Part shown: positions 45,170 through 56,800 of the stretch, piece after piece
How the letters are laid out: the number at the start of each line of letters is the position of its first letter
Position numbering within the stretch: position 1 is the stretch's first letter
NCBI GenBank assembly: GCA_038380435.1
Contig: JAWZYU010000027.1
Span: forward strand, 3,469,156 to 3,533,155
DNA length: 64,000 bases
Origin: Ryuthela nishihirai
Taxonomy: Eukaryota > Arthropoda > Arachnida > Araneae > Heptathelidae
Reading direction: 5' to 3'
Translations under genes and position numbers: made by a program
Notes under the pieces: model-generated
Told to the model about the DNA's origin: nothing
What the model saw: the letters and a program-made list of their open reading frames with translations, nothing else
The model's database searches: none

Positions 45170-47000
45170 CAATACATAGTCAAAAACAAGTGGCACACTG
45201 AGTCAGTTGATGTGTAGCAAGCGTGAAAAGCAGTGTGGTAAAATTGGGAAGGGTGACGAAAACATGTCTGCGTCGAATAGTTATTCAAGTGTGCTTATTT
45301 TACGAGTTCAAACTGGAAACTAAAGTGGCACAAGCAGCCTGCAAGACATGGATGGCATTTGGAGAGAACACAGTGAGCAAATGGGCAGCCCAAAAGAAGT
45401 TCAGAAAATTTGCATCAGGTGATGAGATATTTGAAGATGCATCCTGTGAGGGAAGACCAACAGTGACAATGAACCAAAAGCTAGCACTGAGTTGAATTCA
45501 CATCAAACAAGCCAAGAGCTTGCAGAAAGTTCCATATAAGTGACGAAACCATTCATTTGCATTTATGCTACCTAGGAAAAGTTGGAAGCTGAGCAAATGG
45601 GTTCCACATGAACTGACTGCAGACAACAAACTCCAGCAGCTTATGATCTGCTCTTCACACTTTCACACCACACGAATAGACAATATTTGGCAGGCTGTTA
45701 ATATGCAATGAAAAGTGGAGTTCCTTTAGGAACACTAAATGTTCATATCATTGGTTGTCATCCAGTTAACCTGTACTGCACAAACCAAGGCCCAGGATCC
45801 ACCAACAGAAAATTTTGCTGTGTGGCTTGTGGACTACAGCTGGTCTCATTTATTATGAGCTTCTTGACACTGGTCAAACAATCTCTGTGGATATCTACTC
45901 AGCACAGCTACAATGGGTTGCAGATGCACTGCTCCAAAATCAGCCTGCACTTGTTCATCGCAAAGGCATTGTGGTCCTTTTCAAATTCAAATTTATTTTC
46001 AATAAGTATTATCTATAATTATTTTACATAAAAAAACCCACTAAGCCGAAGCTTATCAGCGGGAATGTACATATATAGTTTTACAGATATGATCTAGATT
46101 ACATCAGTAGTACATAAAATGAAGGAGAGAAAAAAAAGAATAAATGAAAAAGAAAACCGACAAAATGATGAAAGTTTCCAAATAAAAATATCACTTTTTC
46201 ATCAACCACTGAAATAATTTTTCTTTAACATCACAAATTTTTTTAAGTTAACTATTTCTCTAGGAAGCAATAATTTTTAATAGGTAGGGAATTTGATATT
46301 CTTTGGAATTTCATCTGTAATTATTATAAATTTTTGGTTATTTCAAAAAACCCATAGCCTTTTTTCTAGTAAACTTATTGTGGCAAATATTTTGTTTATA
46401 GGTATCATCAAAGAAGTTATTGATAACAGAAACAAACACATAAACTTTTAATAAGTAAAATTTTGAACAAACTGAATATATCATCTTTCATTGTAAGGGA
46501 ATATTTAACTTCTGAATTACACAATCCTTTCAGCAGACTAAATTGTATTCTTTAATTTTATTTAATTCTGTCTTATAGGCTGTCCCATAAACTGTTATCC
46601 CATATCTAATTATAGATTCAAAAAGTGCTTTATATACTAAAATAGTAATCTGTGTATCAACAAACAAGTTTCCTAATTTTAAATGATCCTTCAAGATAAT
46701 GTTCACCCACACACAGAGAGAATGACCCAAGACAAGCTCCACATCCTTGGTTGGGAGATTCTATCCCACCCTCCTTATTCCCCAGACATCGCACCATCCG
46801 ACTACCATCTTTTCTTGGCATTGGACAATCATATGCGTATCAAGAACTTCACAACTGATAAGCCCTGGAAACGGAGTTGGCTGCTTCCATCACTTCTATG
46901 ATTTCTTCTAAAGATCGGAAGTTCTACCGCATTGGCATTTACAAATTTGTATCTCATTGGGAAAAGGTTATTGATTGTGCTGGTGCTTATTTCCTGAATA
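45170..47000 (+). pseudogene. mariner-type transposase, interrupted by a LINE fragment
   Basis: The N-terminal helix-turn-helix part is open at 45223-45495 (ETKVAQAACKTWMAFGENTV, KKFRKFASGDEIFEDASCEG, RPTV). WVPHELTADNK lies near 45600. A decayed catalytic start (MQ*KVEFL) lies near 45705, followed by KILLCGLWTTAGLIYYELLD. The open frame breaks at HRKGIVVL, where 707 bases are inserted, then continues LQDNVHPHTERMTQDKL, ILGWEILSHPPYSPDIAPSD (third aspartate of DD34D) and ends FYRIGIYKFVSHWEKVIDCA. Terminal inverted repeats were not located. Inactive. Confidence 0.85.
45980..46686 (-). mobile_element. 5'-truncated Jockey/CR1-group LINE in the mariner gene
   Basis: The minus strand encodes LVYKALFESIIRYGITVYGT (after the RT palm) and KTELNKIKEYN, the C-terminal RT region of this LINE group, then a 3' untranslated stretch ending in a repeated ATTTGA tail. 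TCCTT occurs at 45975-45979 and 46687-46691. It differs from the RTE-like family in the rest of the window. Confidence 0.7.
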
Positions 47001-47164
47001 TCTTTATTCACTTTTTACATATGGTTTTGTTTTACCCTCAAAAACCTTTTTGGTTATCCAATATATAGATAAGGTGGGAGTTTCAAAATCCAAAACATAT
47101 TTTGAGAGAATCAGAAAAATATTTTTTGCTTTCAAAAAGAATATTACAAAAGTTTAATATGGTT

Positions 47165-47990
47165 ACCATTGGTGGATTTACATCTATCCATCTCATATTC
47201 CAGTTCATCCTCCACTTTCCATGGTATGTCCAGGCCAACGGATGCAATAGCATATTTTTTAAACTCGTTTACTTATGGATCATTACCAATTAACAGTAAT
47301 GGTTATAAATTTCATCATAGGCATAACCTCAAAAGAAAATGTCTAATGGAGTTAAAATTAGGTGACCAAGAGGGCCACGATTTTGAGTTATCACAACAAT
47401 TCATCTTCCCTCCAGCTTTTGATCAAGGAGCTTCCTTATAGCACTCTGGAAATGTAGAGAAACAACATCTTGTTGGAAGACAACAGGAACAACCTTTTCA
47501 AGTTGAGGCATGAGCTATATCTGTAGCATGTCATATCTGTAATAGTCTACAAGAGGACATATAACTTTATGGCAGGTTGTCCCTAGCATTTTGAGTGGTC
47601 CAAATTTTAACATAATGATTGATCATGCCACTGATGGAAATATTGTTTCATCAGAGGTAAGCTTTGCAGCAAGACTTTCATCATTCTTGAAAGTCACAGC
47701 AAAAACTGTGCCATTGTTCTTTATCTGTCAGCTTAATAGATTGACTTTTAGTGAAATTATAATGGACATTCCAATGTGTTGAATGTAGGTTGCCCTCCTT
47801 ATCAATTTGCATAACTTATAAGGACAAATGAATATTTTCCCAGTTTTCTTCACTAAGCTTATCTGTGCATTTTCATTTACACAAATATTCCATCTCTATA
47901 AATTTCTCATTTCAGACACAAATTTCAGTTTTGGAACTTTTTGCTCAACTTTGTTCTGTAGCAAACATAATATCCTGAGATTTTGTTTCA
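47165..47990 (-). pseudogene. Tc1/mariner-type transposase relic
   Basis: Minus-strand reading in mixed frames gives VDYYRYDMLQI, a VPVVFQQDVVSLHF block (second catalytic aspartate zone) and HLILTPLDIFF.GYAYDEIYN, equivalent to the SPDLTPLDFFLWG region. Heavily decayed. Confidence 0.6.
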
Positions 47991-48237
47991 TGAAAAGATA
48001 GAACACAAATGATTTTTCAACATGTATCTGAGCAACAGAAATCTAGATAGCTAACAATATGCTACAGTGCTAGCAATCTGTGGCAACAACCATTAAAACC
48101 AATTATGCAATAAAAAAATTTTGATACTACTTCTTTCAAAATATTCTTGATTTGCATGCATTTTTTTTAGATTATTTTTCCTTGTTAATTTTTTAAAAAT
48201 ATTCCCTTCATTTTTTTTACATCCAGCTACATATACA

Positions 48238-49130
48238 CAGGGTGGTTATAATCAAACTGCATCACTTTGGTGACCTATGGACACAAATCATTGATTATAC
48301 ATAGAGCTGAAATTTAAAATGGAAAATAATCAGATAATGCTGAATGGAATGACATACAGAAAAACCTTAGTTCCAAAAATAAATAAACCATATTGGCATA
48401 TGGTGCTATGGTAAACATCTATTTAAATGGTACCCATGTCAGGTGTTACTGTGCTTCAAACTGTTCAATGCAATGACCACTAATGTCAACATCATACTGG
48501 AATTGTAGAACTGCATTCTTCATTGTTGCTCATAACAAACCTTGCTATGCTGTCCATTAGGTTAACAATGGTTTGAATATTAACGTTATACAAGTTATCT
48601 TTCAAATAATTCCTCTACCAAAAATTACATGGATTGAAGTCGGATGAGCAAGGTAGCCAAGCATTTGGGAACAGGGGGGAAATTATGCTATCAAGAAACA
48701 TTTTATGAAGTGGTTGTATCACTGAACAAGCAATATATGGTAGTGCCAATTCTGCAAGAAAATTACCTCTGTCCAAGTAGCCTCTAGAGTGAAGGTTGGG
48801 AATAACAAGCTAGTTTAGGAGTTCACGATATCGTGCACCAATCATGGTACCCAGTATCAAATAATTCAGAGTGTTGCCACTAAGCTGGAAGTGCAACTCA
48901 CTGCTCCCTAAAATGTTCATTGGTCAAATGTTGTTCCCCTCTATACTAGTTAGGAAAAAGCAAAATACATAGGTAAATATTGAAACAATTGAAAAGCAGA
49001 GTACACATTGCAGAGGATCATGTGAAGTCACTGGCTACACCACATAGAGCTTGAATGGGAACCAGTGCAGCATGCTTCATACGGCCTTGTGAACAGTGGA
49101 ATGCACATAATTCAGGTGTGTCACAACTGC
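48238..49130 (-). pseudogene. Second Tc1/mariner-type relic with terminal repeat CAGGGTGGTTATAATC
   Basis: The minus strand encodes in pieces VHDIVNS, PTFTLEATWTE, a WLP.S.FNPCNFW-like segment and DNLYNVNIQTIVNLMDSIA, as in transposases with a WPPRSPDLNPCDFWLWG block. The low-coordinate end carries CAGGGTGGTTATAATCAAAC, a likely terminal inverted repeat. No intact frame is present. Confidence 0.5.
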
Positions 49131-50150
49131 TCTGGCATTCAAAATAAATGTTAATTAATTGTTACATATCAGCCTCTGCCATGACATAATGACAAACTGC
49201 TCATCTCCTCAAACTTCTGAATCATGTTGCATAACTCATTTTCGGTCAGAGCTTCATGTCTTAAAATTTTCATTTGGTAGTATTCATAAAGAGCAGTCAT
49301 GTCATTGCTATTGTTTAGGTAACAGAGCTAAACAACAAATGGTCCTTCAATTCAGGTCTCATATTTTTGGTTTTTATTTATTGTTATTTTTCTGCTGCCA
49401 TGTTCCACTTGGTAGTACTTTCTGGAACTAATTATTTTTTCTTGTGTTGGTGCACTTTGCATTGCCTAAATATTCTCCATTCCAATTTCAGCTCTGTGCA
49501 GCTGTTTTTTATCCACAGACCTCCAAAGATTTGCAGTTTTATTATAACTACATTGATTCTACACTGCTTGTCAAAAATTAAGCATGGGTAAAGAAAATAA
49601 TACAAACACAAAGTATTGTGATGAGTTTAGAAAACTTCAGAAAAAATTATTTACATATAAAAGATAGTGGTTTAAATCACAGTGTTGATAAAAAATTATT
49701 AAATTTTTTCTATATCACCGTAATTAGTGGAAAAGCTAAGACAATTAGATGAAAATTAACAGTAAATATCTAGATAATAATTCCATCTAATTGTCTCAGC
49801 TTTTCCACTAATCACAGTGATATAGAGGAACTTAAATAATTTATGATTTATATATATACACTAAAAATAATTAATAAAGGAAAGTACATGAAAATAAGGG
49901 GGTTAAACACAAAATTTACAGTCAACAACATTGTTGATATTTTTGGATTTATTATTCTTTATGAAACATCTTTTCTGCCATAAAACTGTTTCAATAGGGC
50001 CTAGAATTATTTTTATCATTTATCCCAGCATTTAATGGTGCTCTCCTGATACTGAAATCTAAACCACAACTACACATAACGTGTTTGTACAACTGTAGAG
50101 AGTAGTGGTAAATCGATAAATGATTTCACAACATCATTATTAACTCATAA
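49131..50150. other. Unassigned sequence with a 44-bp hairpin
   Basis: Mostly featureless. Inverted arms at 49710-49753 and 49783-49826 (CTATATCACCGTAATTAGTG and partner) form a strong hairpin. Confidence 0.5.
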
Positions 50151-50199
50151 GAATGGATAATGCTTTTTTTGCCATTTAGATTTATTTACACAAGTATAA

Positions 50200-50455
50200 A
50201 TGAAGCACTGAAATGTGCTAGTTACATGCATCTAGGAGACGAGCACTTTCGACTGCACTCAGCAGTCATCTTCAGGGTGCCATACAGTTCTTTGGGAAGG
50301 AAATCGTTGGTGAAAGGTTAAGATAAGGAAAGAAAACTGCTGATAAACTAGGTCATGGCCCAGCAAGATGCAAATGAAAGCAATCTTTCTGTCCAGCCTG
50401 AAAAACTGGCTTACATCCAGAGGCCAAGCTATTTTCTCTCTATGCTCAGCCAAAA
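50200..50455 (-). other. Sequence with hammerhead-like core motif
   Basis: On the minus strand CTGAAGA (50275-50269) is followed by a perfect 6-bp stem (GACTGC, loop TGAGT, GCAGTC) and GAAA (50250-50247). These are the conserved blocks of a hammerhead ribozyme with one extra base. An open stretch (50453-50259, MAEHREKIAWPLDVSQFF) precedes it and is not recognised. Confidence 0.4.
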
Positions 50456-51697
50456 AAATTAACTAGAACATTTTTTACCAAATAACTAATGAAAGCAATT
50501 ATAACATGTTATATGCCAAATTAATCAGCATTTAATTCTTGATTTTTTGAAAATAAAATATTAAAAAAAAGATATCTAGTTTGATTTTAATAGGACTTTT
50601 TAAGTCATGTAAGTATAAAAATGCACCTAGAAATGCAAATAAAAATTCATTTAAAAAAATACACAAAACTGATTAAAATGCACATGAATCGAAAGCTATT
50701 TATTTATGAATAACACAAAAATTCATTTTCTTGTTTCAAGTAAATATTTCTTCTGTTTCGTAAATTTTTTTTTTTTTTCGGTACCATACTATGAGAAAAG
50801 TCGAAGCTTTTAGCCATTGTGCTGAGTCCGATAAACAAGTCAACTTTAGAATTTTTTTACAAAAAAACCAATCAACAGAAATAAGGTCATGTTACATACC
50901 AAATTAAATACACTGGTTTCCATAAATTAAGGAAAATCCTTATGTTAAGTCAATGGAAAGCTAACATCAAAGCTCTTTAACTTCTAAAATAAGTTTGTTT
51001 GTTTTTTTGTTTTGTTTTGAAAAACGTGATTGCCAATAAAGTTCTCAATCAAATAAATCTATATCTAGATTTTCAACTATATTAATTCAGTATTTAATGA
51101 GTTATAGAAATTTGAATATTTCACAACACCAATGCCAGTCTTAAGAAACTTATACAAAACTGAAGAATAATGAAAGAATTCTTTACACAAAGTTCTAAAA
51201 TACAAATTTATTTCATTAAACACTTTGATACAATACTTATTACTAAGTTTTAATTAACTTCTGAAGTCAACTTTTGTGGCTGTAACTAACTAAACATTGT
51301 AAACTAAACATTGTTATCGCTAAATATTCAAACTTCCATAACTCATTAACACTGAACGAATATTGTTGAAAAACAAGATATTGATTTATTTGATTGAGAT
51401 CTTTTTCTTTAATTACATTTTTTTAAACAAAAAACTTATTTTAGAAGTTATAGAGCTCTGACGTTAGCTTCCCATTGATTTAACATAGGGAGTTTCCTTA
51501 ATTTATGGAAACCAGTGTAGAATTTAACTCCAAATATGGAAAAAAAAATTAAAATGAATATTTTAAAACAAATTTACAAGCATATTAAATTTTAATATGA
51601 CGTTTTCACAGTGATATACTGAAAAAATAGATTGGCCCTAAAAATTTAAGGCTTAATGTTAGAAATGTGTTGAAAACTGTTAAATTATATATTAATC
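50456..51697 (-). repeat. Repeat X (minus orientation), carrying a TA-flanked MITE
   Basis: Blocks ACATGTTATATGCCAAATTA (50503) and GGTCATGTTACATACCAAAT (50885) are inverted repeat X. The second is split by the MITE at 50911-51517 and resumes with GAATTTAAC. Confidence 0.6.
50911..51517. mobile_element. MITE of Tc1/mariner type with TA target duplication
   Basis: 607 bp with terminal inverted repeats CACTGGTTTCCATAAATTAA and its partner ending GGAAACCAGTG. Similarity between the arms continues for roughly 190 bp with indels. TA flanks both sides. The neighbouring repeat X gives the empty site (AAATTAAACAGAATTTA elsewhere). No coding. Confidence 0.8.
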
Positions 51698-52125
51698 CAG
51701 TGGTTCTCAACCTTTTATGTTTCACATACCCCCTGGAAATATGTACGTAACTAGCGTACCCCTTGTATAGATAGATAGATAAAACTATAATTATAGTATA
51801 ACAATGGGAATAAAATAAAACATAAGCCGTCCCATGGCCGAGTGGTTAGCGCGCTTGGCTACTGATTTAAGGGACCTGGGTTCGAGCCCCGAGTAAGGCA
51901 TGGTTGTATGTGTTGTTTTTCTGCTGAGGTCCTGCCATCCTCTCAGATCTTCTACTATGGCATATAAACTGAAAGGCTCCTGTCAGACCTCTGTGGCAAG
52001 CAGCTGCTTAAGGGGGTATTTATTTTTTTATTTTATATATATATATAACACATATCTAGCGACTTTTGAGCTCTCACGATATACCCAAAAAATTTTACTG
52101 CATAACCCCATGTTGAGAACCCCTA
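51698..52125. mobile_element. hAT-type non-autonomous element with 8-bp duplication, carrying a SINE-A
   Basis: Starts CAGTGGTTCTCAACCTTTT and ends with TGTTGAGAACCCCTA, imperfect hAT-type inverted ends. TATTAATC flanks it at 51690-51697 and 52126-52133. A SINE-A is inserted at 51827-52035. Confidence 0.8.
51827..52035 (+). mobile_element. SINE-A, full length
   Basis: The best-preserved head in the window: GCCGTCCCATGGCCGAGTGG, then GGGTTCGAGCCCC, the body and T-rich tail. Box A and box B are intact. Confidence 0.9.
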
Positions 52126-52133
52126 TATTAATC

Positions 52134-53837
52134 ATCATCATCATCCTCAAGCAGCCATGGGCTACGGAGGTCCAACCAGACCGTGCAATTTAGTTCTCCA
52201 AGCAAGTCTATCCTGAGCTACATCTACTGCATCTGGCCACTGCACACCAATTCTAACAAGGTCCTGTTTGACATTGTCTGCCCACCGCATCCTAGGTCTT
52301 CCCTTCTTTCTGAGGCCTTTAGGCACACTGTTCATAACCCTATTCGCCAATCTATAATTATTCATACGGGCAACATGGCCAAACCAACGGAGTCTCTCTC
52401 TGCACAATATGCTGCTTAAAGGAGGTTGTAAACTCCTTTCCCTAATCTCATCATTAGTTACAAAGTTGAACCACCTAATCCCCAAGATACTGCGTAAGCA
52501 TCTGGAATCAAAAGCATCTAGTTTCCTGTTATCTTGTTTACAAAGTGTCCAAGTTCCACTACCATAACTAACCCTAGAAAGAACCAAACTATTATACAGT
52601 CTAATTTTAGTCTTTAGGTGTATACGCCTATTTCTCCACACTCTCCATAGGTTCTTAAAAGTCCCAGCAGCAATCCCTATTCGTCTGTTAATCTCATGCC
52701 GCACATCACCATTATCTGTTACATAGCTCCCAAGATAATTAAACTGTGACACCTGCTCAAGACTGCAACCATTCAGATTAACTGAATCACAGCCTGCCTG
52801 ACCAATTTTCATCACTTTAGTTTTCTCTCTGTTTATAACCAAACCTACTCTACTACCAGTCTCATCAACAGCTCGAATGAAAGAGTTCATCTCATCAACA
52901 TCATTTGCCAAAAGGGCTAAATCATCAGCATAATCTAAATCAGAAACTTTCGTATCTCCAGCCCATTTAAGGCCAAAATCTTTCCCTTGAAGTGAATTTC
53001 GCATAACATAATCAATAACCAAGCTAAAGAGAAAAGGAGACAAAATGCACCCTTGTCGAACACCAGAAGTAATGCTAAACCAATTGCTACAAGCCTTACC
53101 AACTCTCACACACGACTCAGTGTTATTATAGAGAGCTTTCATTATGTTAACTAACTTGTCTGGTATACCATATGATCTCACAATCAACCACAAATTATGA
53201 CGATCAACAGAGTCGAAAGCATTTTTGAAATCAACAAAGCTAGCAACCAAAGGTTTCTGAAACTCTAAACATTTCTCAAGAATCTGCCTAAGTGAAAATA
53301 TCTGATCCACATATCCCCTACCGCTTCTGAATCCACATTGCTCATCACGCAATTGACTGTCAACCAGATTCTTAATTCTATTAAGCAAAATCATGGAAAG
53401 AACTTTACCTGGAACAGAGAGTAGGCTGATACCCCTATAGTTATCACAAGAACTGCGATCACCTTTTTTGAAAATAGGGATAACAATAGCTCTGGTAAAA
53501 TCCTTAGGAACGATGCCTTTATCATAAAAGATATTCAGAATTTCAGTCATCCAAGTGGTAACCGAAACATTCCCAGCTCTAAGCATTTCGGTAGTAATTT
53601 CATATACCCCTGGGGATTTTAGAAACAGCCAAAATAACTTCAGATTGTGTTATAGGGCCAACATTAAAGCCACCAATGCATCTATCATCATTGCAAACAA
53701 TGGGAGTAGAACTAACTACATTGTTTAGAACATCACTGAAATGCTCAGCCCACCTAGCCATGACAGAATCCTCCCCTTCTATAACCTTACCTTGTTCATT
53801 CTTCAATCCTTGTATGCCTGTCCGTTTCCTACCACAT
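52134..53837 (-). pseudogene. RTE-like LINE, 5'-truncated copy K with 474-residue open RT
   Basis: The longest open frame in the window (53586-52162). It contains PIFKKGDRSSCDNYRGISLL, VASFVDFKNAFDSVDR (motif A with catalytic D), SGVRQGCILSPFLFSLVIDY, LDYADDLALLA (YADD), LNYLGSYV-like motif and the C-terminal GRPRMRWADNVKQDL ... LHGLVGPP. It lacks endonuclease and the RT N-terminus, and shares a 14-base frameshifting deletion near 53617 with copy H. The 3' tail (GATGAT repeats) abuts the hAT element's duplication. RT would copy the LINE RNA at a nicked target. Confidence 0.9.
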
Positions 53838-56800
53838 CATCATCATCATCCTCCTCCTCAAGCAGCCATGGGCTACGGAGGTCCAACCAGACCGCGCAGT
53901 TTAATTCTCCAAGCATATCTGTCCTGAGCTACATCTGCTGCATCCGGCCACTGTACACCAATTCTAACAAGGTCATGTTTGACATTGTCTGCCCACCGCA
54001 TCCTAGGTCTCCCCTTCTTTCTGAGGCCTTTAGGCACACTGTTCATAACCCTATTCACCAATCTATAATTATCCATACGGGCAACATGGTCAAACCAGCG
54101 GAGTCTCTCTCTGCACAATATGCTGCTTAAAGGAGGTTGCAGACTCCTTTGCCTAACCTCATCATTAGTTACAAAGTTGAACCACCTAATCCCCAAGATA
54201 CTGCGTAAGCATCTAGAATCAAAAGCATCTAGTTTCCTGTTATCTTGCTTACACAGCGTCCAAGTTTCACTACCATAACTAACCCTAAAAAGGAATCAAA
54301 CTATTATACAGTCTAATTTCAGTCTTTAGGTGTATACGCCTATTTCTCCACAATCTCCATAGATTCTTAAAAGTCCCGGCAGCAATACCTATTCGTCTGT
54401 TAATCTCATGCCGCACATCACCAGTATCAGTTACGCAGCTCCCAAGGTAATTACACTGTGACACCTGCTCAAGACTGCAACCATTCAGATTAACTGAATC
54501 ACAGCCTGCCTGATCAATTTTCATCACTTTAGTTTTCTCTCTGTTTATAACCAAACCTACCTACTACCAGTCTCATCAACAGCTCGAATGAAAGAGTTCA
54601 TCTCATCAACATCATTTGCCAAAAGGGCTAAATCATCAGCATAATCTAAATCAGAAATTTTCGTATCTCCAGCCCATTTAAGGCCAAAATCTTTCCCTTG
54701 AAGTGAATTTCGCATAACATAATCAATAACCAAGCTAAAGAGAAAAGGAGACAAAATGCACACTTGTCAAACACCAGAAGTAATGCTAAACCAATTGCTA
54801 CAAGCCTTACCAACTCTCACACACGACTCAGTGTTATTATAGAGAGCTTTCATTATGTTAACTAACTTGTCTGGTATACCATATGATCTCACAATCAACC
54901 ACAAATTATGACGATCAACAGAGTCGAAAGCCTTTTTGAAATCAACAAAGCTAGCAACCAAAGGTTTCTGAAACTCTAAACATTTCTCAAGAATCTGCCT
55001 AAGTGAAAATATCTGATCTACACATCCCCTACCACTTCTGAATCCACATTGCTCATCACGCAATTGCCTGTCAACCAGATTCTTAATTCTATTAAGCACA
55101 ATCATGGAAAGAACTTTACCTGGAACGGAGAGTAGGCTGATACCCCTATTAGTTATCACAAGAACTGCGATCACCTTTTTTGAAAATAGGGATAATAATA
55201 GCTCTGGTAAAATCTTTAGGAACCATGCCTTTATCATAAAAGTTACTCAAAATTTCAGTCATCCAAATGGTAACTGAAACATTCCCAGCTCTAAGCATTT
55301 CCGTAGTAATTTCATCCACCCCTGGGGATTTATGAAGTTTAAGTTTAGAAATAGCCAAACTAACTTCAGATTGTGTTATAGGGCCAACATTAAAGCCAAC
55401 AATGCATCTATCATCATTGCAAACAATGGGAGTAGAACTAACCACATTGTTTAGAACATCATTGAAATGCTCAGCCCACCTAGCCATGCCAGAATCCTCA
55501 CCTTCTATAACCTTACCTTGTTTATCCTTCAATCCCTGTATACCTGTCCGTTTTCTACCACACAAAACATTAACTATCTGGTACAGCTCTCTGCTGTTGT
55601 GCTGTCTAACTGCTTCCTCGGCTTTGTCAGCCAAACCATCAAGCCAAAGATTCTTATCAGTAGCTAACTGACCCTTTACACGTTTATTAAGTTCTTTGTA
55701 ATGCTTTCTATTAAGACTAGTAGGGTACTGATTAAGGACATTCCTGCAGTTCCTTCTTTCTGAAATAAGCTCAAGTGCCTTATCACTTAAATAATTCTGC
55801 CTCCTCTGCTCCTTTTTTTTTTATATAAAAGAGTACTATTAGTTTCCAAAAAAAAGAGTGTTTAAAACGGTCGCATTCTTCCTCCACTTTAGTAGTAAGG
55901 AAACCATGACTCTCATAATGACTAAGTAACCTATCATGGCAAGCTTTAGCTATAACTGGGTCTTTCAGAGCTTCAGTATTAAAGGTAAATTTTTTAACCC
56001 TAGCACAACACTTTTTAAGTTTAAGTTGCAAGACACTTTTAACAAGGAAATGGTCAGATCCAATTTCAGCTCCCCTATATGCCCTGGTATTTCTAACAGA
56101 ACTAGCCCATTTGCTGTTAATTAATATATAATCAATCATATTCTTATGCAGCCCATCAGGTGAAACCCATGTGTGTTTATGTATGTCGCGGTGTTTGTAA
56201 TATGTGTTAGTTATTCTGAAACCATTTAGTTTACTTACCTGTAGGAGACGTTGCCCATTGCCATTGCAGCTACCAATACCAAAAGGGCCTATTACTCCTC
56301 CCCAAAGGTCAGAGTCGGTACCAACTTTGGCATTGAAGTCACCAAGAACAAGGGTAATATCTCCTTTCTTGACAGAATTCAAAATATCCTGAAGTTGTTC
56401 ATAAAATCTATCCTGCTCATCCTCATCGGCATCCTCAGTGGGGGCATAACAGCAGATAACATTCAAGTCTTTAACGCTTGTCTGAAATTTTGCTGTAAGA
56501 AACCTTTCATTAATGCACTCATATCCTAGAAGAGCATCACTAGCATGTCTGCTGAGAAGCAGACCCACACCTTGGTGATGCTTATTGTCGTCCCTCCCTG
56601 AAAAGAGAAATTTAAGATTATTTTTAAGAATCTGACCTTTATCTGTCCATCTGGTCTCTTGCAAGCTGAGAATATCAAAATTATAACGGTGGAATTCTTG
56701 TGTGAGGACATCAAGAGAAAAAGCTCTGTGCAGAGTCCTCACATTCCAACTACCTATGGAGAGAAAATGGTTAGTGGGATGTTTAAAGAAACTATGTTTA

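Noticed and set aside
56204..56529. Plus-strand frames over the LINE L endonuclease, and similar frames at 52183, 53676, 55402 and 61273
   Set aside because: They repeat in every LINE copy only because they are antisense to conserved LINE coding sequence.
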